DNA from: Candidatus Nealsoniibacteriota bacterium
Lineage (GTDB): Bacteria > Patescibacteriota > Minisyncoccia > Minisyncoccales > PWPS01
Assembly (NCBI GenBank): GCA_003560095.1
Contig: PWJI01000043.1
Coordinates: 1-44,466 of the forward strand
Length of the DNA stretch: 44,466 nucleotides
Reading direction: 5' to 3'
The translations under genes were made by a program, and so were the position numbers. Shown one piece after another: positions 27,043 to 35,862 of this stretch (positions within the stretch are counted from its first letter, which is position 1; each line of letters starts with the position of its first letter). The notes under the pieces are model-generated. The model was not told the DNA's origin. It searched no databases and saw only the letters and a list, made by a program, of their open reading frames with translations.

Positions 27043-28959
27043 ATGATTGAATTTGAAGAAAAGCTCAATAAAGAGCAATTAAAAGTGGTTTACGAGGGCG
27101 ACGGCCCTTGTCTTGTTTTGAGTGGCCCGGGAAGTGGCAAAACAAGAACTTTGGTTTATAGAGTTGCTTATCTTCTTGGAAAAAATGTTCCTCCCAATAG
27201 AATTTTACTGCTTACTTTTACCAAGAGAGCTGCAAACGAAATGATTTCAAGAATTAATAGCCTAACTATGAAAAAAGAAGGGGAAGTTCTTGGAGGAACA
27301 TTTCATCATGCTGCAAATTTCTTTTTAAAAAAATATTTTAAAAAAATAGACTATTTATCGAATTTTATTATTCTTGACGAAGAAGATTCTCGCTCGCTCA
27401 TATCATCAATAATTAAAGAAAAAGGAAAGAAAGATTCTTTAAAAGCTCCGGTTGCTCAAAGAATATTTTCTTTGTCAATTAATTCACTTAAGGAAATTGA
27501 TGAAATTATTGAAGATTATTTTGAATATCTTGATACAAACGCAAAAGAGTGTGCTTTGGGTATTTATAAAGAGTATTGTAAGAGAAAAAAAGAGAACAAT
27601 TTAATGGATTATGATGATCTTTTATTAAATTGGAATAATTTGCTTTTAATACCGGAAATCAGGGAGGAAATATCAAAACAATTTGAATATATTTTAATTG
27701 ACGAATATCAAGATACTAACACTCTTCAAAACGAAATTGTAAAGAAGATAAGTCAGGCTCATGGTAATATCTTAGTTGTTGGAGATGATTCTCAAAGTAT
27801 TTATTCTTTTAGAGCAGCTAATATTGGAAATATATTAAATTTTCCAAAAACATTTAAAAATAGTAAGTTATTTAAGCTTGAATTAAATTACAGAAGCACG
27901 CCTGAAATTCTCGAGGTTGCCAATAGAGTAATAAGAAGTAATACTCAAAAACTTGAAAAAAACTTAAAAAGTACAATTAAGTCAGGCTTTCCTCCTGCTA
28001 TTGTTTCATTTCCCAATTCATCAATGGAGGCAAGATTTGTGTATGAAAAAATAAAAGAAAAAGACTTATCAAAAACAGCGGTGTTGTTTCGTGCCCACTA
28101 TCATGCGGTTGAACTTGAAATGGAGCTTTTGAAACGAAATATACCTTATAACTTAAGAGGAGGAGTGCGTTTTTTTGAACAATTTCATGTTAAAGATATA
28201 ATTGCTTTTTTAAAAATATTTTTAAATTTTTATGATGAAATGTCGTGGCAAAGGCTACTTTTAAGACAAGAAAAAATAGGGGAGGCTGGGGCTAAAAAAA
28301 TAGTTAAAGAAATTTTTAAAAGAAAAAGCATGAAAGAATTTTTAAAAGAAAAAGAGGAAATTGTTTCCTTAATAAGAACTTCTACTGCAAAAGAAAAAGC
28401 AAAGAATTTTTTCTTGATTATTGAAGAAGCACAAGAAAAAGATACAGACAAAAAAATAAATCTTTTTTTGAGCAAATTCTACAACCATTTTTTGGATATT
28501 TCTTTTGAAAATTCTCTTGAAAGAAAAAAAGATATAAAGAAACTCATAGAAGTTTCTGAAAAATATGAAAGTGATGAAAAAATGATTTCTGATTTTTCCT
28601 TGAGTGAAGATTATCAAAAAGAAAGCCCTAAAGGGGGTGCTGTTACATTAAGCACAATTCATCAAGCAAAGGGACTTGAGTGGGAAAATGTTTTTATAAT
28701 ATCATTAAGAGAAGGAGATTTTCCTCATCTTAAATCTTTAGACGAAAATTTACTCGAAGAGGAAAGAAGGCTTTTTTATGTTGCAGTTACAAGATGTAAG
28801 CAAAATCTTTTCCTAACTTACTCAACATACAATTTTAAAAGTAAAAAAGTCTCTACACCGTCCAGATTTATAAAGGAAACAAGTCTTTTAAAAGAGGAAA
28901 GTTATCCCATAAATGACGAAGAAGTGGTTGAGGATAGTGACGAATGGGAGTTTTTTTAA
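27043..28959 (+). CDS. UvrD/PcrA-type ATP-dependent DNA helicase
   Basis: 'CLVLSGPGSGKTRTLVYRVAYLL', 'LIDEYQDTNTLQ', 'VGDDSQSIYSFRAANI', 'TIHQAKGLEWENVFII', 'RRLFYVAVTRCKQNL'; ORF TTG start at 27037, ATG at 27043 preferred. Confidence 0.93.
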   Translation: MIEFEEKLNKEQLKVVYEGDGPCLVLSGPGSGKTRTLVYRVAYLLGKNVPPNRILLLTFTKRAANEMISRINSLTMKKEGEVLGGTFHHAANFFLKKYFKKIDYLSNFIILDEEDSRSLISSIIKEKGKKDSLKAPVAQRIFSLSINSLKEIDEIIEDYFEYLDTNAKECALGIYKEYCKRKKENNLMDYDDLLLNWNNLLLIPEIREEISKQFEYILIDEYQDTNTLQNEIVKKISQAHGNILVVGDDSQSIYSFRAANIGNILNFPKTFKNSKLFKLELNYRSTPEILEVANRVIRSNTQKLEKNLKSTIKSGFPPAIVSFPNSSMEARFVYEKIKEKDLSKTAVLFRAHYHAVELEMELLKRNIPYNLRGGVRFFEQFHVKDIIAFLKIFLNFYDEMSWQRLLLRQEKIGEAGAKKIVKEIFKRKSMKEFLKEKEEIVSLIRTSTAKEKAKNFFLIIEEAQEKDTDKKINLFLSKFYNHFLDISFENSLERKKDIKKLIEVSEKYESDEKMISDFSLSEDYQKESPKGGAVTLSTIHQAKGLEWENVFIISLREGDFPHLKSLDENLLEEERRLFYVAVTRCKQNLFLTYSTYNFKSKKVSTPSRFIKETSLLKEESYPINDEEVVEDSDEWEFF

Positions 28960-28983
28960 TGCCTTTTCTTTTTAATTTCTTTT

Positions 28984-28992
28984 TGCTAAAAT
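28984..28992 (+). promoter_or_regulatory. Putative extended -10 TGCTAAAAT
   Basis: Intergenic, 46 nt before the start at 29039; identical 9-mer also upstream of tig. Confidence 0.4.
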
Positions 28993-29038
28993 AAATCTGT
29001 ATAGTTATTTGTTGTCTTCTTTTTAATCTATAAAAAAT

Positions 29039-29290
29039 ATGAAAAGTGAAAAAATTTTATTTATTATAATCGGAATCTATTTTTTATTAAGTGGACTTTT
29101 TCATTTTGCTCGCTTGGCACTTGGTCTTGATATTATTGTTGGAGATAATTATATAGATACCATGGTAAGTGCCATATGTGTTTTATTTTCGGTTTTTATT
29201 ATTTATTCCATAGTAAAAATACAAAAAAACACTAAAGAGAAATTAAATAAAGGAAATGTTATAAAACAGGAAAAAGAAGATACTGAATAA
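29039..29290 (+). CDS. Small two-TM membrane protein
   Basis: Two hydrophobic helices and a charged C-terminal tail. Confidence 0.55.
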   Translation: MKSEKILFIIIGIYFLLSGLFHFARLALGLDIIVGDNYIDTMVSAICVLFSVFIIYSIVKIQKNTKEKLNKGNVIKQEKEDTE

Positions 29291-29321
29291 TGCTTTAAGT
29301 CAAAATAATAATTTAAAAAAT

Positions 29322-30023
29322 ATGAAATTATACAAACAACCATGGATATGGATTCTTGTCTTTTCTGTTGCAATCTCAGGATCAATACTTTATTTCAAAG
29401 AAGAGATAAGTAATTTAATGACAGGCAGTGATGCCGTTATTAGAGTTAATAACAAAGCAGTAAACGAAAGAGAGTTTAATGCAATATTTAAGCAAGTTGA
29501 GCAAAGTCAAGCAGAAACAGTTAGGGCAGGAGGAGAAGAGTTGTCAGAAGAAAAGCTCAGGGAAGTTGCTGTTGAAACTGCCGTTGACCAACTTTTACTA
29601 ATGAGTTTTGCAGAAAAAAAAGGAGTTAAAGTAACAGAGGAAGATTTGGAAAAATTCTATAACGAGATAATTTCAATTGATTCGGAAATTGAAACAAAGG
29701 CACAACTTTTCGATATTTGGGAAAAAGAAGGGTTTGGGAAGGAAGAGATGATAATGCAAATTGAAGTTTATCTTATGTATGACAAAGTTTATAACAAATA
29801 CTCCAATGAAGTAAAAATAACTGAAGATGATATAAAGGAAGCTTATGAAGAATATTTTTCGTGGGCAATGGAAACTGATTTTTCAGAAAATGAAGAAGTG
29901 GAAAGCTATGAAGAGATAAGAGAAGATCTTGAAGTTCTTGTTCATCAAGAAAAAGTATTTAAAAAGATGGAAGAAGATTTGGATAATTTTCGAAAAGAAA
30001 GCAATATTGAAATATTGATTTAA
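29322..30023 (+). CDS. Membrane-anchored SurA_N-like chaperone/foldase-type protein (no rotamase domain)
   Basis: TM helix then 'VIRVNNKAVNEREFNAIFKQVEQ...AVETAVDQLLLMSFAEKKGVKVTEEDLEKFYNEI'. Confidence 0.75.
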   Translation: MKLYKQPWIWILVFSVAISGSILYFKEEISNLMTGSDAVIRVNNKAVNEREFNAIFKQVEQSQAETVRAGGEELSEEKLREVAVETAVDQLLLMSFAEKKGVKVTEEDLEKFYNEIISIDSEIETKAQLFDIWEKEGFGKEEMIMQIEVYLMYDKVYNKYSNEVKITEDDIKEAYEEYFSWAMETDFSENEEVESYEEIREDLEVLVHQEKVFKKMEEDLDNFRKESNIEILI

Positions 30024-30028
30024 AAGGC

Positions 30029-30700
30029 ATGGAGAAAAAAAACTCCAATAATTATTTTATATTTTTTTATGTTTTCTTCATATCTCTGTTTGTTGGGATT
30101 TTTTTTCTTTTTAGTGGAATAAGAGATGAAAATATTGATTTTTTACTAAGTGTTAATGGTGAAAAAATAGAAAAAAATAAATTTATTACTCACCTCAATC
30201 AAGTAAAAAGAGATTTTTCAGAAGAAAATTTGTCTAGTAAAGATTTAAAAAAGAAAGCGATAGAAAAAACTATAAGAAGAACACTGCTTGGTCAATATTT
30301 CAAAGAAGAGGGAATAAGGCTTTCTCTAGAAGATATTGAAAGGATGTTTTCAAGTTTTGTCTTAAAAGAAAAAAGAGCTGAAACAAAAGAAGATTTTTTT
30401 GAAATTATGGAAATTAAGGGATTTTCAAGAGGTGAGGTTGAGACAGAGGTTTTATTTCGGGCAAAAGAAGAAAAATTAATAGGTCACCTTATGAGAAATA
30501 TTGAAGTTGAAAAGAGTGAAATTGAAAAAAGATATAATAAATTAAAAAAAGAAGCTGACAATGAAGAGAATATTGACATTCTTCCTCTTTACGAAATAGA
30601 AGAAAAACTAAAAAAGAAAATAAGAAGAGAAAAAGCAAAAGATAAAATAATTAAAGATCTTGATAAAAAAAGAGAGGAAGCGGAAATTATTTTTTTATAG
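30029..30700 (+). CDS. Membrane-anchored SurA_N-like protein (tandem paralog)
   Basis: TM helix then 'LLSVNGEKIEKNKFITHLNQVKRDF...KAIEKTIRRTLLGQYFKEEGIRLSLEDIERMFSS'. Confidence 0.7.
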   Translation: MEKKNSNNYFIFFYVFFISLFVGIFFLFSGIRDENIDFLLSVNGEKIEKNKFITHLNQVKRDFSEENLSSKDLKKKAIEKTIRRTLLGQYFKEEGIRLSLEDIERMFSSFVLKEKRAETKEDFFEIMEIKGFSRGEVETEVLFRAKEEKLIGHLMRNIEVEKSEIEKRYNKLKKEADNEENIDILPLYEIEEKLKKKIRREKAKDKIIKDLDKKREEAEIIFL

Positions 30701-30717
30701 CAAATTAATTAATTTAT

Positions 30718-31782
30718 ATGTTTCAGAAAAAAACACTCTGGATTTCACACTCCGCAATATCCTCATATTCAAAATGCCCTCATCTTTATTATTTGGAGTA
30801 TGAATACCGTAATCCAAGAACAGGAAACAGAATACAAATAACCAACCCTTATCTGGCACTTGGCTTATCGGTTCACGAAACAATTGAGGGCCTTTTGGAT
30901 GTTTCTTTAAAAGAGAGGACGAAGGTGTCGCTAAAGGAGAGGTTTGACAAAATATTTAACGAGTACAGGGGTCTTAAAGGAGGGTTTCTTTGTGATAAAA
31001 AAGAAAACAGTTTTTATAAAAGAGGGGTTATGATGATAGAGAGAGTCGAAAAATCTTCTTTTCTCTTGAAACCTTCAAAATCACTTGAAAATAGTTTTCC
31101 TACTGTTAATCTTCTTGAAAATGACAAAGATTCTCAAATAGAGGCAAAGCTTGTAGGAAGTGTGGATTGGATTGAAATTTTACCAAACAAAAAAGCACAT
31201 ATCATTGATTTTAAGACCGGAAACAGCAGAGAAAGCAATGGTTCGCTTCAGCTTCCTATTTATACTATTTTGGCAGAAAATAACTTAAAGGAGGAGGTAG
31301 AAAAAACAAGCTATTGGTATTTAGAGCATGACAGTGCGCCTGCCGAACACAAGGTTGGAGATATAAATTACTGGAAAAATATAATTGAAGAAAAAGCTGC
31401 AATTATAAAAAGTGCCGTAAAAAGAAAAGAGTTTTATTGTAATTATCCCGGAAGGTGTTTTTCTTGCGGTGATTATGAAAAAATATTCAAAGGAGAAGCG
31501 GAGAAAGTTGACTTGAAAAACACTAAAAATAAAGATGTTTTTTGTATTTTTAAAGAAAAAGATGTTATTGATAAGGTCATGGCAGGCGATTTTCTTGACG
31601 AAAGAGAAAAGAAAATATTTGAACTTCGAATGAAGAAAGAAATGAAAGAGATAAATAAAGAATTAAGACTTTCCGATAAAAAAAGTGAAGAAATTGTGCA
31701 TGAAATAAAAAGAAAATTAAAAAAAGGACTTAGAAAAAAAGAACTAAATGTTATTATAAGGCTTTTAGGAAAAAAATATTAA
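30718..31782 (+). CDS. RecB/Cas4-type PD-(D/E)XK nuclease with Fe-S-like cysteines and possible C-terminal HTH
   Basis: 'ISSYSKCPHLYYLEY', 'GLSVHETIEGLL', 'GSVDWIEILPNKKAHIIDFKTGNS', 'QLPIYTIL', 'CNYPGRCFSCGDY'; tail 'FLDEREKKIFELRMKKEMKEINKELRLSDKKSEEIVHEIKRKLKKGL'. Confidence 0.85.
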   Translation: MFQKKTLWISHSAISSYSKCPHLYYLEYEYRNPRTGNRIQITNPYLALGLSVHETIEGLLDVSLKERTKVSLKERFDKIFNEYRGLKGGFLCDKKENSFYKRGVMMIERVEKSSFLLKPSKSLENSFPTVNLLENDKDSQIEAKLVGSVDWIEILPNKKAHIIDFKTGNSRESNGSLQLPIYTILAENNLKEEVEKTSYWYLEHDSAPAEHKVGDINYWKNIIEEKAAIIKSAVKRKEFYCNYPGRCFSCGDYEKIFKGEAEKVDLKNTKNKDVFCIFKEKDVIDKVMAGDFLDEREKKIFELRMKKEMKEINKELRLSDKKSEEIVHEIKRKLKKGLRKKELNVIIRLLGKKY

Positions 31783-31783
31783 A

Positions 31784-32377
31784 ATGTCAAAAACCAATCT
31801 CTTAAAGAAAATAAAAGAAGAGATTATTACTTTAAAAGAATCACCGCTTTATAAACTAAGGATTGAAAATAGTTATTTTCCGGTTATTGGGGAGGGTAAT
31901 CATGATGCTAAGTTAGTTTTTGTTGGAGAAGCTCCTGGAGGACGTGAGGCAGCAACAGGAAGACCTTTTTGTGGAAGTGCGGGGAAAATACTCACTGAAT
32001 GTCTTAAAGAAATAGGAATAGAGAGAAAAGATGTTTATATTACAAATATATTAAAAGATAGACCACCAAAAAACAGAGATCCGCTACCAAATGAAATTGA
32101 ACTTTATGCTTCTTTCTTAGATCGTCAAATAGAAATAATAAAACCTTCTCTTATCGCTCCTTTGGGTAGGTTTTCCGGAGAATATATAATGAGACGATAC
32201 GGGCTAGAAAATAAAATAAAACCGATAACAAAAATGCACGGTAATCTTTTTAGAGCTCAAGTATTATATGGAGAATTAAAGATAATTCCTCTTTTGCATC
32301 CTGCAGTTGCAATATATAATCGAAGCAAGAGAGATATTTTAATGAAAGGCTTTTATGAATTGAAAAATAATATTTAA
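31784..32377 (+). CDS. Uracil-DNA glycosylase, family-4-like, lacking Fe-S cysteines
   Basis: 'LVFVGEAPGGREAATGRPFCGSAGKIL', 'YITNILKDRPPKNRDPLPNEIELYASFLDRQIEIIKP', 'LLHPAVAIYN'. Confidence 0.88.
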   Translation: MSKTNLLKKIKEEIITLKESPLYKLRIENSYFPVIGEGNHDAKLVFVGEAPGGREAATGRPFCGSAGKILTECLKEIGIERKDVYITNILKDRPPKNRDPLPNEIELYASFLDRQIEIIKPSLIAPLGRFSGEYIMRRYGLENKIKPITKMHGNLFRAQVLYGELKIIPLLHPAVAIYNRSKRDILMKGFYELKNNI

Positions 32378-32381
32378 GAAG

Positions 32382-33026
32382 ATGATAATTCCCATATACA
32401 AAGAAAAGGGACCAACCTCAAGGCAAATATTAAACAAAATACAAAAAAAATATAATTTGAAAAAAGTCGGTCACGCGGGAACTCTTGACCCTTTAGCAGA
32501 AGGAGTTTTGGTAGTTGGTATTGGTAGAGAAAGCACTAAAAAATTACACACAAAAGACCTGGATGAGAAAGAATATTTAGCGGAAATTTTTTTAGGTGAG
32601 AAAAGTTTAACAGATGATAGTGAGGGTAATAAAGAAAAAGTTTCGGTGGCGAAAATACCTACAAAAAAAGAAATAGAGGATGCTCTTTTTAGTTTCCAAG
32701 GGTTTTTTATGCAAAAACCACCTATTTTTTCCGCAGTAAAGGTGAAAGGAAAGGAGGCCTATAAGATCGCAAGAAAAGGTGGGCTTGTAAAGTTAAATTA
32801 TAAAAAAGTGCAGGTAAAAAGTATTTTTTTAATGGATTACAAATATCCTTTTCTTAAGGTAAAAATTATTACCGGAGGGGGTTTTTATGTTCGTTCACTT
32901 GCCAGAGACCTGGGAAACTATCTTAAAACAGGAGCATATCTTTATTCTTTGAAGCGAACCAGAGTAGGTGATTTCCAAATCAAAGATTGCGTTAAGATTG
33001 AAAATATTTATAATGAAATAAGTTAA
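32382..33026 (+). CDS. truB: tRNA pseudouridine(55) synthase
   Basis: 'YKEKGPTSRQILN', 'KKVGHAGTLDPLAEGVLVVGIGR', 'PPIFSAVKVKGKEAYK', 'TGGGFYVRSLARDLG'. Confidence 0.95.
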   Translation: MIIPIYKEKGPTSRQILNKIQKKYNLKKVGHAGTLDPLAEGVLVVGIGRESTKKLHTKDLDEKEYLAEIFLGEKSLTDDSEGNKEKVSVAKIPTKKEIEDALFSFQGFFMQKPPIFSAVKVKGKEAYKIARKGGLVKLNYKKVQVKSIFLMDYKYPFLKVKIITGGGFYVRSLARDLGNYLKTGAYLYSLKRTRVGDFQIKDCVKIENIYNEIS

Positions 33027-33045
33027 AAATTTTATTTAAAAAAAT

Positions 33046-34113
33046 ATGGATATTATTTTCTCCGAATCATTCTGGAAAATAGAATACTTTAATAATGCTC
33101 TTTGGGAGTATCTTGTTTTTTTGCTTATATTCTTGGGGCTCTCCTTCGGTTTTTTTCTTTTTAAATATATATTTTATCGAAAAATATCCGCCATTATTAA
33201 AGAAAAGAAAGTATTCTCTCTTCTTTTAAGTATCTTAGATAAAATTCGATCTCCTTTTTATATTTTTGTCTCTTTTTATATTGCTCTTTCAAGTATTGTT
33301 GTTCCGGACATTCTCTATAGGTTATTTTTTTTAATTTTTCTTTTTTGGACTACTTACCGTGCTGTTATTGTTGGATATCAATTTATTGATTTTCTTTTAG
33401 AAGAATATATAAAGAAAAATGTTGAAAAGGGGAGTAAGGCAATGGTAAGGGCTCTTGGAAATATTGCAAAAGGAATTTTGTGGGCTTTTGCCTTTCTTGT
33501 TGTTTTATCTATTTTGGGAGTTAATGTTACCGGTCTTGTTGCAGGAATGGGTATAGGGGGAGCTGCTATAGCTTTTGCTCTTCAAGGAATTCTTGCCGAT
33601 CTTTTTAGTTCTTTTTCCATTTATTTTGATAAGCCCTTTATAGAGGGAGATTTGATTGTTGTTGGAGGGAAGTGGGGGACTGTAGAAAAAATCGGAATTA
33701 AAAGTACTCGTATCAGGTCTCTTCAAGGAGAAGAAATTGTATTTTCCAATAAAGAACTAACAGCTGCTCAAGTACACAACTATAGAAAAATGACTCAAAG
33801 GAGATCTGAGTTTAAGCTTGGAATTACCTACGAAACCCCTACTCAAAAAATGGAAAAGATACCAAAAATGGTCAAAAGCATTGTTGATAAGGAAGACTTA
33901 GCGGAGTTTGGAAGAATTCATTTCTATAATTTTGGTGATTTTTCTTTAGATTATCTGCTTGTTTATGATATAAAATCAGCAGATTATATGACTTATATGG
34001 ATATAAACCAAAAAATACTGCTTAATATAAAAAAGGCTTTTGAGAAAGAAGAAATAGAGTTTGCTTATCCAACAAAAACAATACATCTTTCAGGAAAAGA
34101 AGAAAACTCATAA
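33046..34113 (+). CDS. MscS-family mechanosensitive ion channel
   Basis: 'LGVNVTGLVAGMGIGGAAIAFALQGILADLFSSFSIYFDKPFIEGDLIVVGGKWGTVEKIGIKSTRIRSLQGEEIVFSNKEL'. Confidence 0.93.
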   Translation: MDIIFSESFWKIEYFNNALWEYLVFLLIFLGLSFGFFLFKYIFYRKISAIIKEKKVFSLLLSILDKIRSPFYIFVSFYIALSSIVVPDILYRLFFLIFLFWTTYRAVIVGYQFIDFLLEEYIKKNVEKGSKAMVRALGNIAKGILWAFAFLVVLSILGVNVTGLVAGMGIGGAAIAFALQGILADLFSSFSIYFDKPFIEGDLIVVGGKWGTVEKIGIKSTRIRSLQGEEIVFSNKELTAAQVHNYRKMTQRRSEFKLGITYETPTQKMEKIPKMVKSIVDKEDLAEFGRIHFYNFGDFSLDYLLVYDIKSADYMTYMDINQKILLNIKKAFEKEEIEFAYPTKTIHLSGKEENS

Positions 34114-34158
34114 TTTTTTATAAATTTTTCGGTAAATTGATGATTTTATTTACAAGAA

Positions 34159-35862
34159 ATGCTTGAATTTTTTGAGCAACTTATTGAAAATACAGGAAAC
34201 GTGGCCCTAGTTGAGCTTGCGCTTATTTTAATTTTTGCCTCGTTTTTGGGAATTATTTTTAAAATGCTCAAACAGCCTCTTGTTTTAGCATATTTAGCTA
34301 CAGGTATTTTTATTGGTATTTTCGGTTTTTTAAAATTAGAAAGCGGGGATGTAATTGAAGTTTTTTCCACTCTGGGAATAATGTTCTTGCTCTTTTTGGT
34401 AGGAATGGAGATGGACTACACCTCCATTAAAAAAACAGGAAAAGTTTCTTTAGCGATAGGTCTTGGGCAAGTTTTATTTACAGCTATGGGAGGATTTTTA
34501 ATATCTTATTTTCTTTTTGGTTTTGACATACTACCTGCAATTTATATTGCTGTTGCCCTTACCTTTTCAAGCACCGTAATAATTGTAAAACTTCTCTCGG
34601 ATAAAGGGAATTTAACGAGCTTACACGGAAGAGCTTCTATTGGTCTTTTGCTTGTTCAAGACTTGGTTTTAATTATTATTTTAATTGTCCTAAATGCTAT
34701 TGATACGGGAGAGAGTGTTAGTATTTTTGCTGTTTTGCAAACTGTTTTTATTGGAGTCTTACTTTTTGCTTTGATGCTTTTTTTAGGAATAAAAATCTTT
34801 CCCTACATTTTTCGCAAGATAGCGAACTCTCAAGAGCTTTTATTTTTAGTTAGTTTAACCTGGCTCTTGGCGTTTGCGGTAATAGTAAAACAGCTTGATT
34901 TTTCAATTGAAATTGCGGGTTTTTTGGCAGGGGTAGCTCTAGCAAATTCCGCTGAAAAATATCACATTGCAAACAAAATAAAACCACTCAGAGACTTTTT
35001 TATTTTGGTATTTTTTGTTTATTTAGGGTCCTTGATGATTGTTTCTGATTTTCAAGAAATGATTTTTCCGGTTATTGCTTTTTCACTTTTTGTATTAATC
35101 GGAAACCCTTTGATTGTAATGTTTATTATGGGCCTTATGAGATATAAAAAACGAACAGGTTTTTTGACAGGCCTGACTGTTGCTCAAATTTCCGAGTTTA
35201 GTTTAATATTTGCAACTCTTGGTCTTGCTCTCGGACATATCACGGATCAAATTTTTGCAATTATCGTTGCTGTGGGTGTCGTTACCATAACTCTTTCTAC
35301 ATATCTTATTCTTTATGCAGAAAATATTTTTCCTTTCATCTCTAAAGCATTATCAATTTTTGAGAGAAAAAATACAAAAGAAGAGGAAGGGGACTTTGGA
35401 GTATCGAAAAAAATTATCTTAATTGGTGCCAATCGAATTGGTCAAGGAATTATGAATTACATTAACACAAAAGAGGTTCTAGCAATAGACTTTGATCCGG
35501 TAGTTAATGATTCACTGAAAAAAAACGGAACAGAGCGTATTTTTGCAGATATAAAAGATCCTTATCTTTTTGAGGAACTTAATTTGGAAAAGACAAAAAT
35601 AGTTATCTCAACAAGCCCTCATCTGGATGATAATTTAAGTATAACTGAAAGGATAAAAAAAATAGATGAAGATATAAAAGTCGTTGTGAGAGCTGAAAGT
35701 AATCAAGAGGCCAAAGAGCTTTACGAAAAAAGAGCTGACTATGTTCTTTTACCACACCTTCTGTCGGGAAAATATTTGGGTAAATTAATTACTTCCGACT
35801 TGGAGCTTAACAACTTGGAAGAGTTACGTAAAAAAGAGATAAAATTTTTGAAAAATCAATGA
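34159..35862 (+). CDS. Kef-type cation:proton antiporter with C-terminal TrkA_N (RCK) domain
   Basis: CPA2 membrane domain 'ALTFSSTVIIVKLLSDKGNLTSLHGRASIGLLLVQDL'; 'KIILIGANRIGQGIMNYI...LAIDFDP' Rossmann domain. Confidence 0.9.
   Translation: MLEFFEQLIENTGNVALVELALILIFASFLGIIFKMLKQPLVLAYLATGIFIGIFGFLKLESGDVIEVFSTLGIMFLLFLVGMEMDYTSIKKTGKVSLAIGLGQVLFTAMGGFLISYFLFGFDILPAIYIAVALTFSSTVIIVKLLSDKGNLTSLHGRASIGLLLVQDLVLIIILIVLNAIDTGESVSIFAVLQTVFIGVLLFALMLFLGIKIFPYIFRKIANSQELLFLVSLTWLLAFAVIVKQLDFSIEIAGFLAGVALANSAEKYHIANKIKPLRDFFILVFFVYLGSLMIVSDFQEMIFPVIAFSLFVLIGNPLIVMFIMGLMRYKKRTGFLTGLTVAQISEFSLIFATLGLALGHITDQIFAIIVAVGVVTITLSTYLILYAENIFPFISKALSIFERKNTKEEEGDFGVSKKIILIGANRIGQGIMNYINTKEVLAIDFDPVVNDSLKKNGTERIFADIKDPYLFEELNLEKTKIVISTSPHLDDNLSITERIKKIDEDIKVVVRAESNQEAKELYEKRADYVLLPHLLSGKYLGKLITSDLELNNLEELRKKEIKFLKNQ

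Noticed and set aside
30718-31782. Cas4 as part of a CRISPR-Cas locus
   Set aside because: No cas1/cas2/effector genes and no repeat-spacer array seen anywhere in the window.
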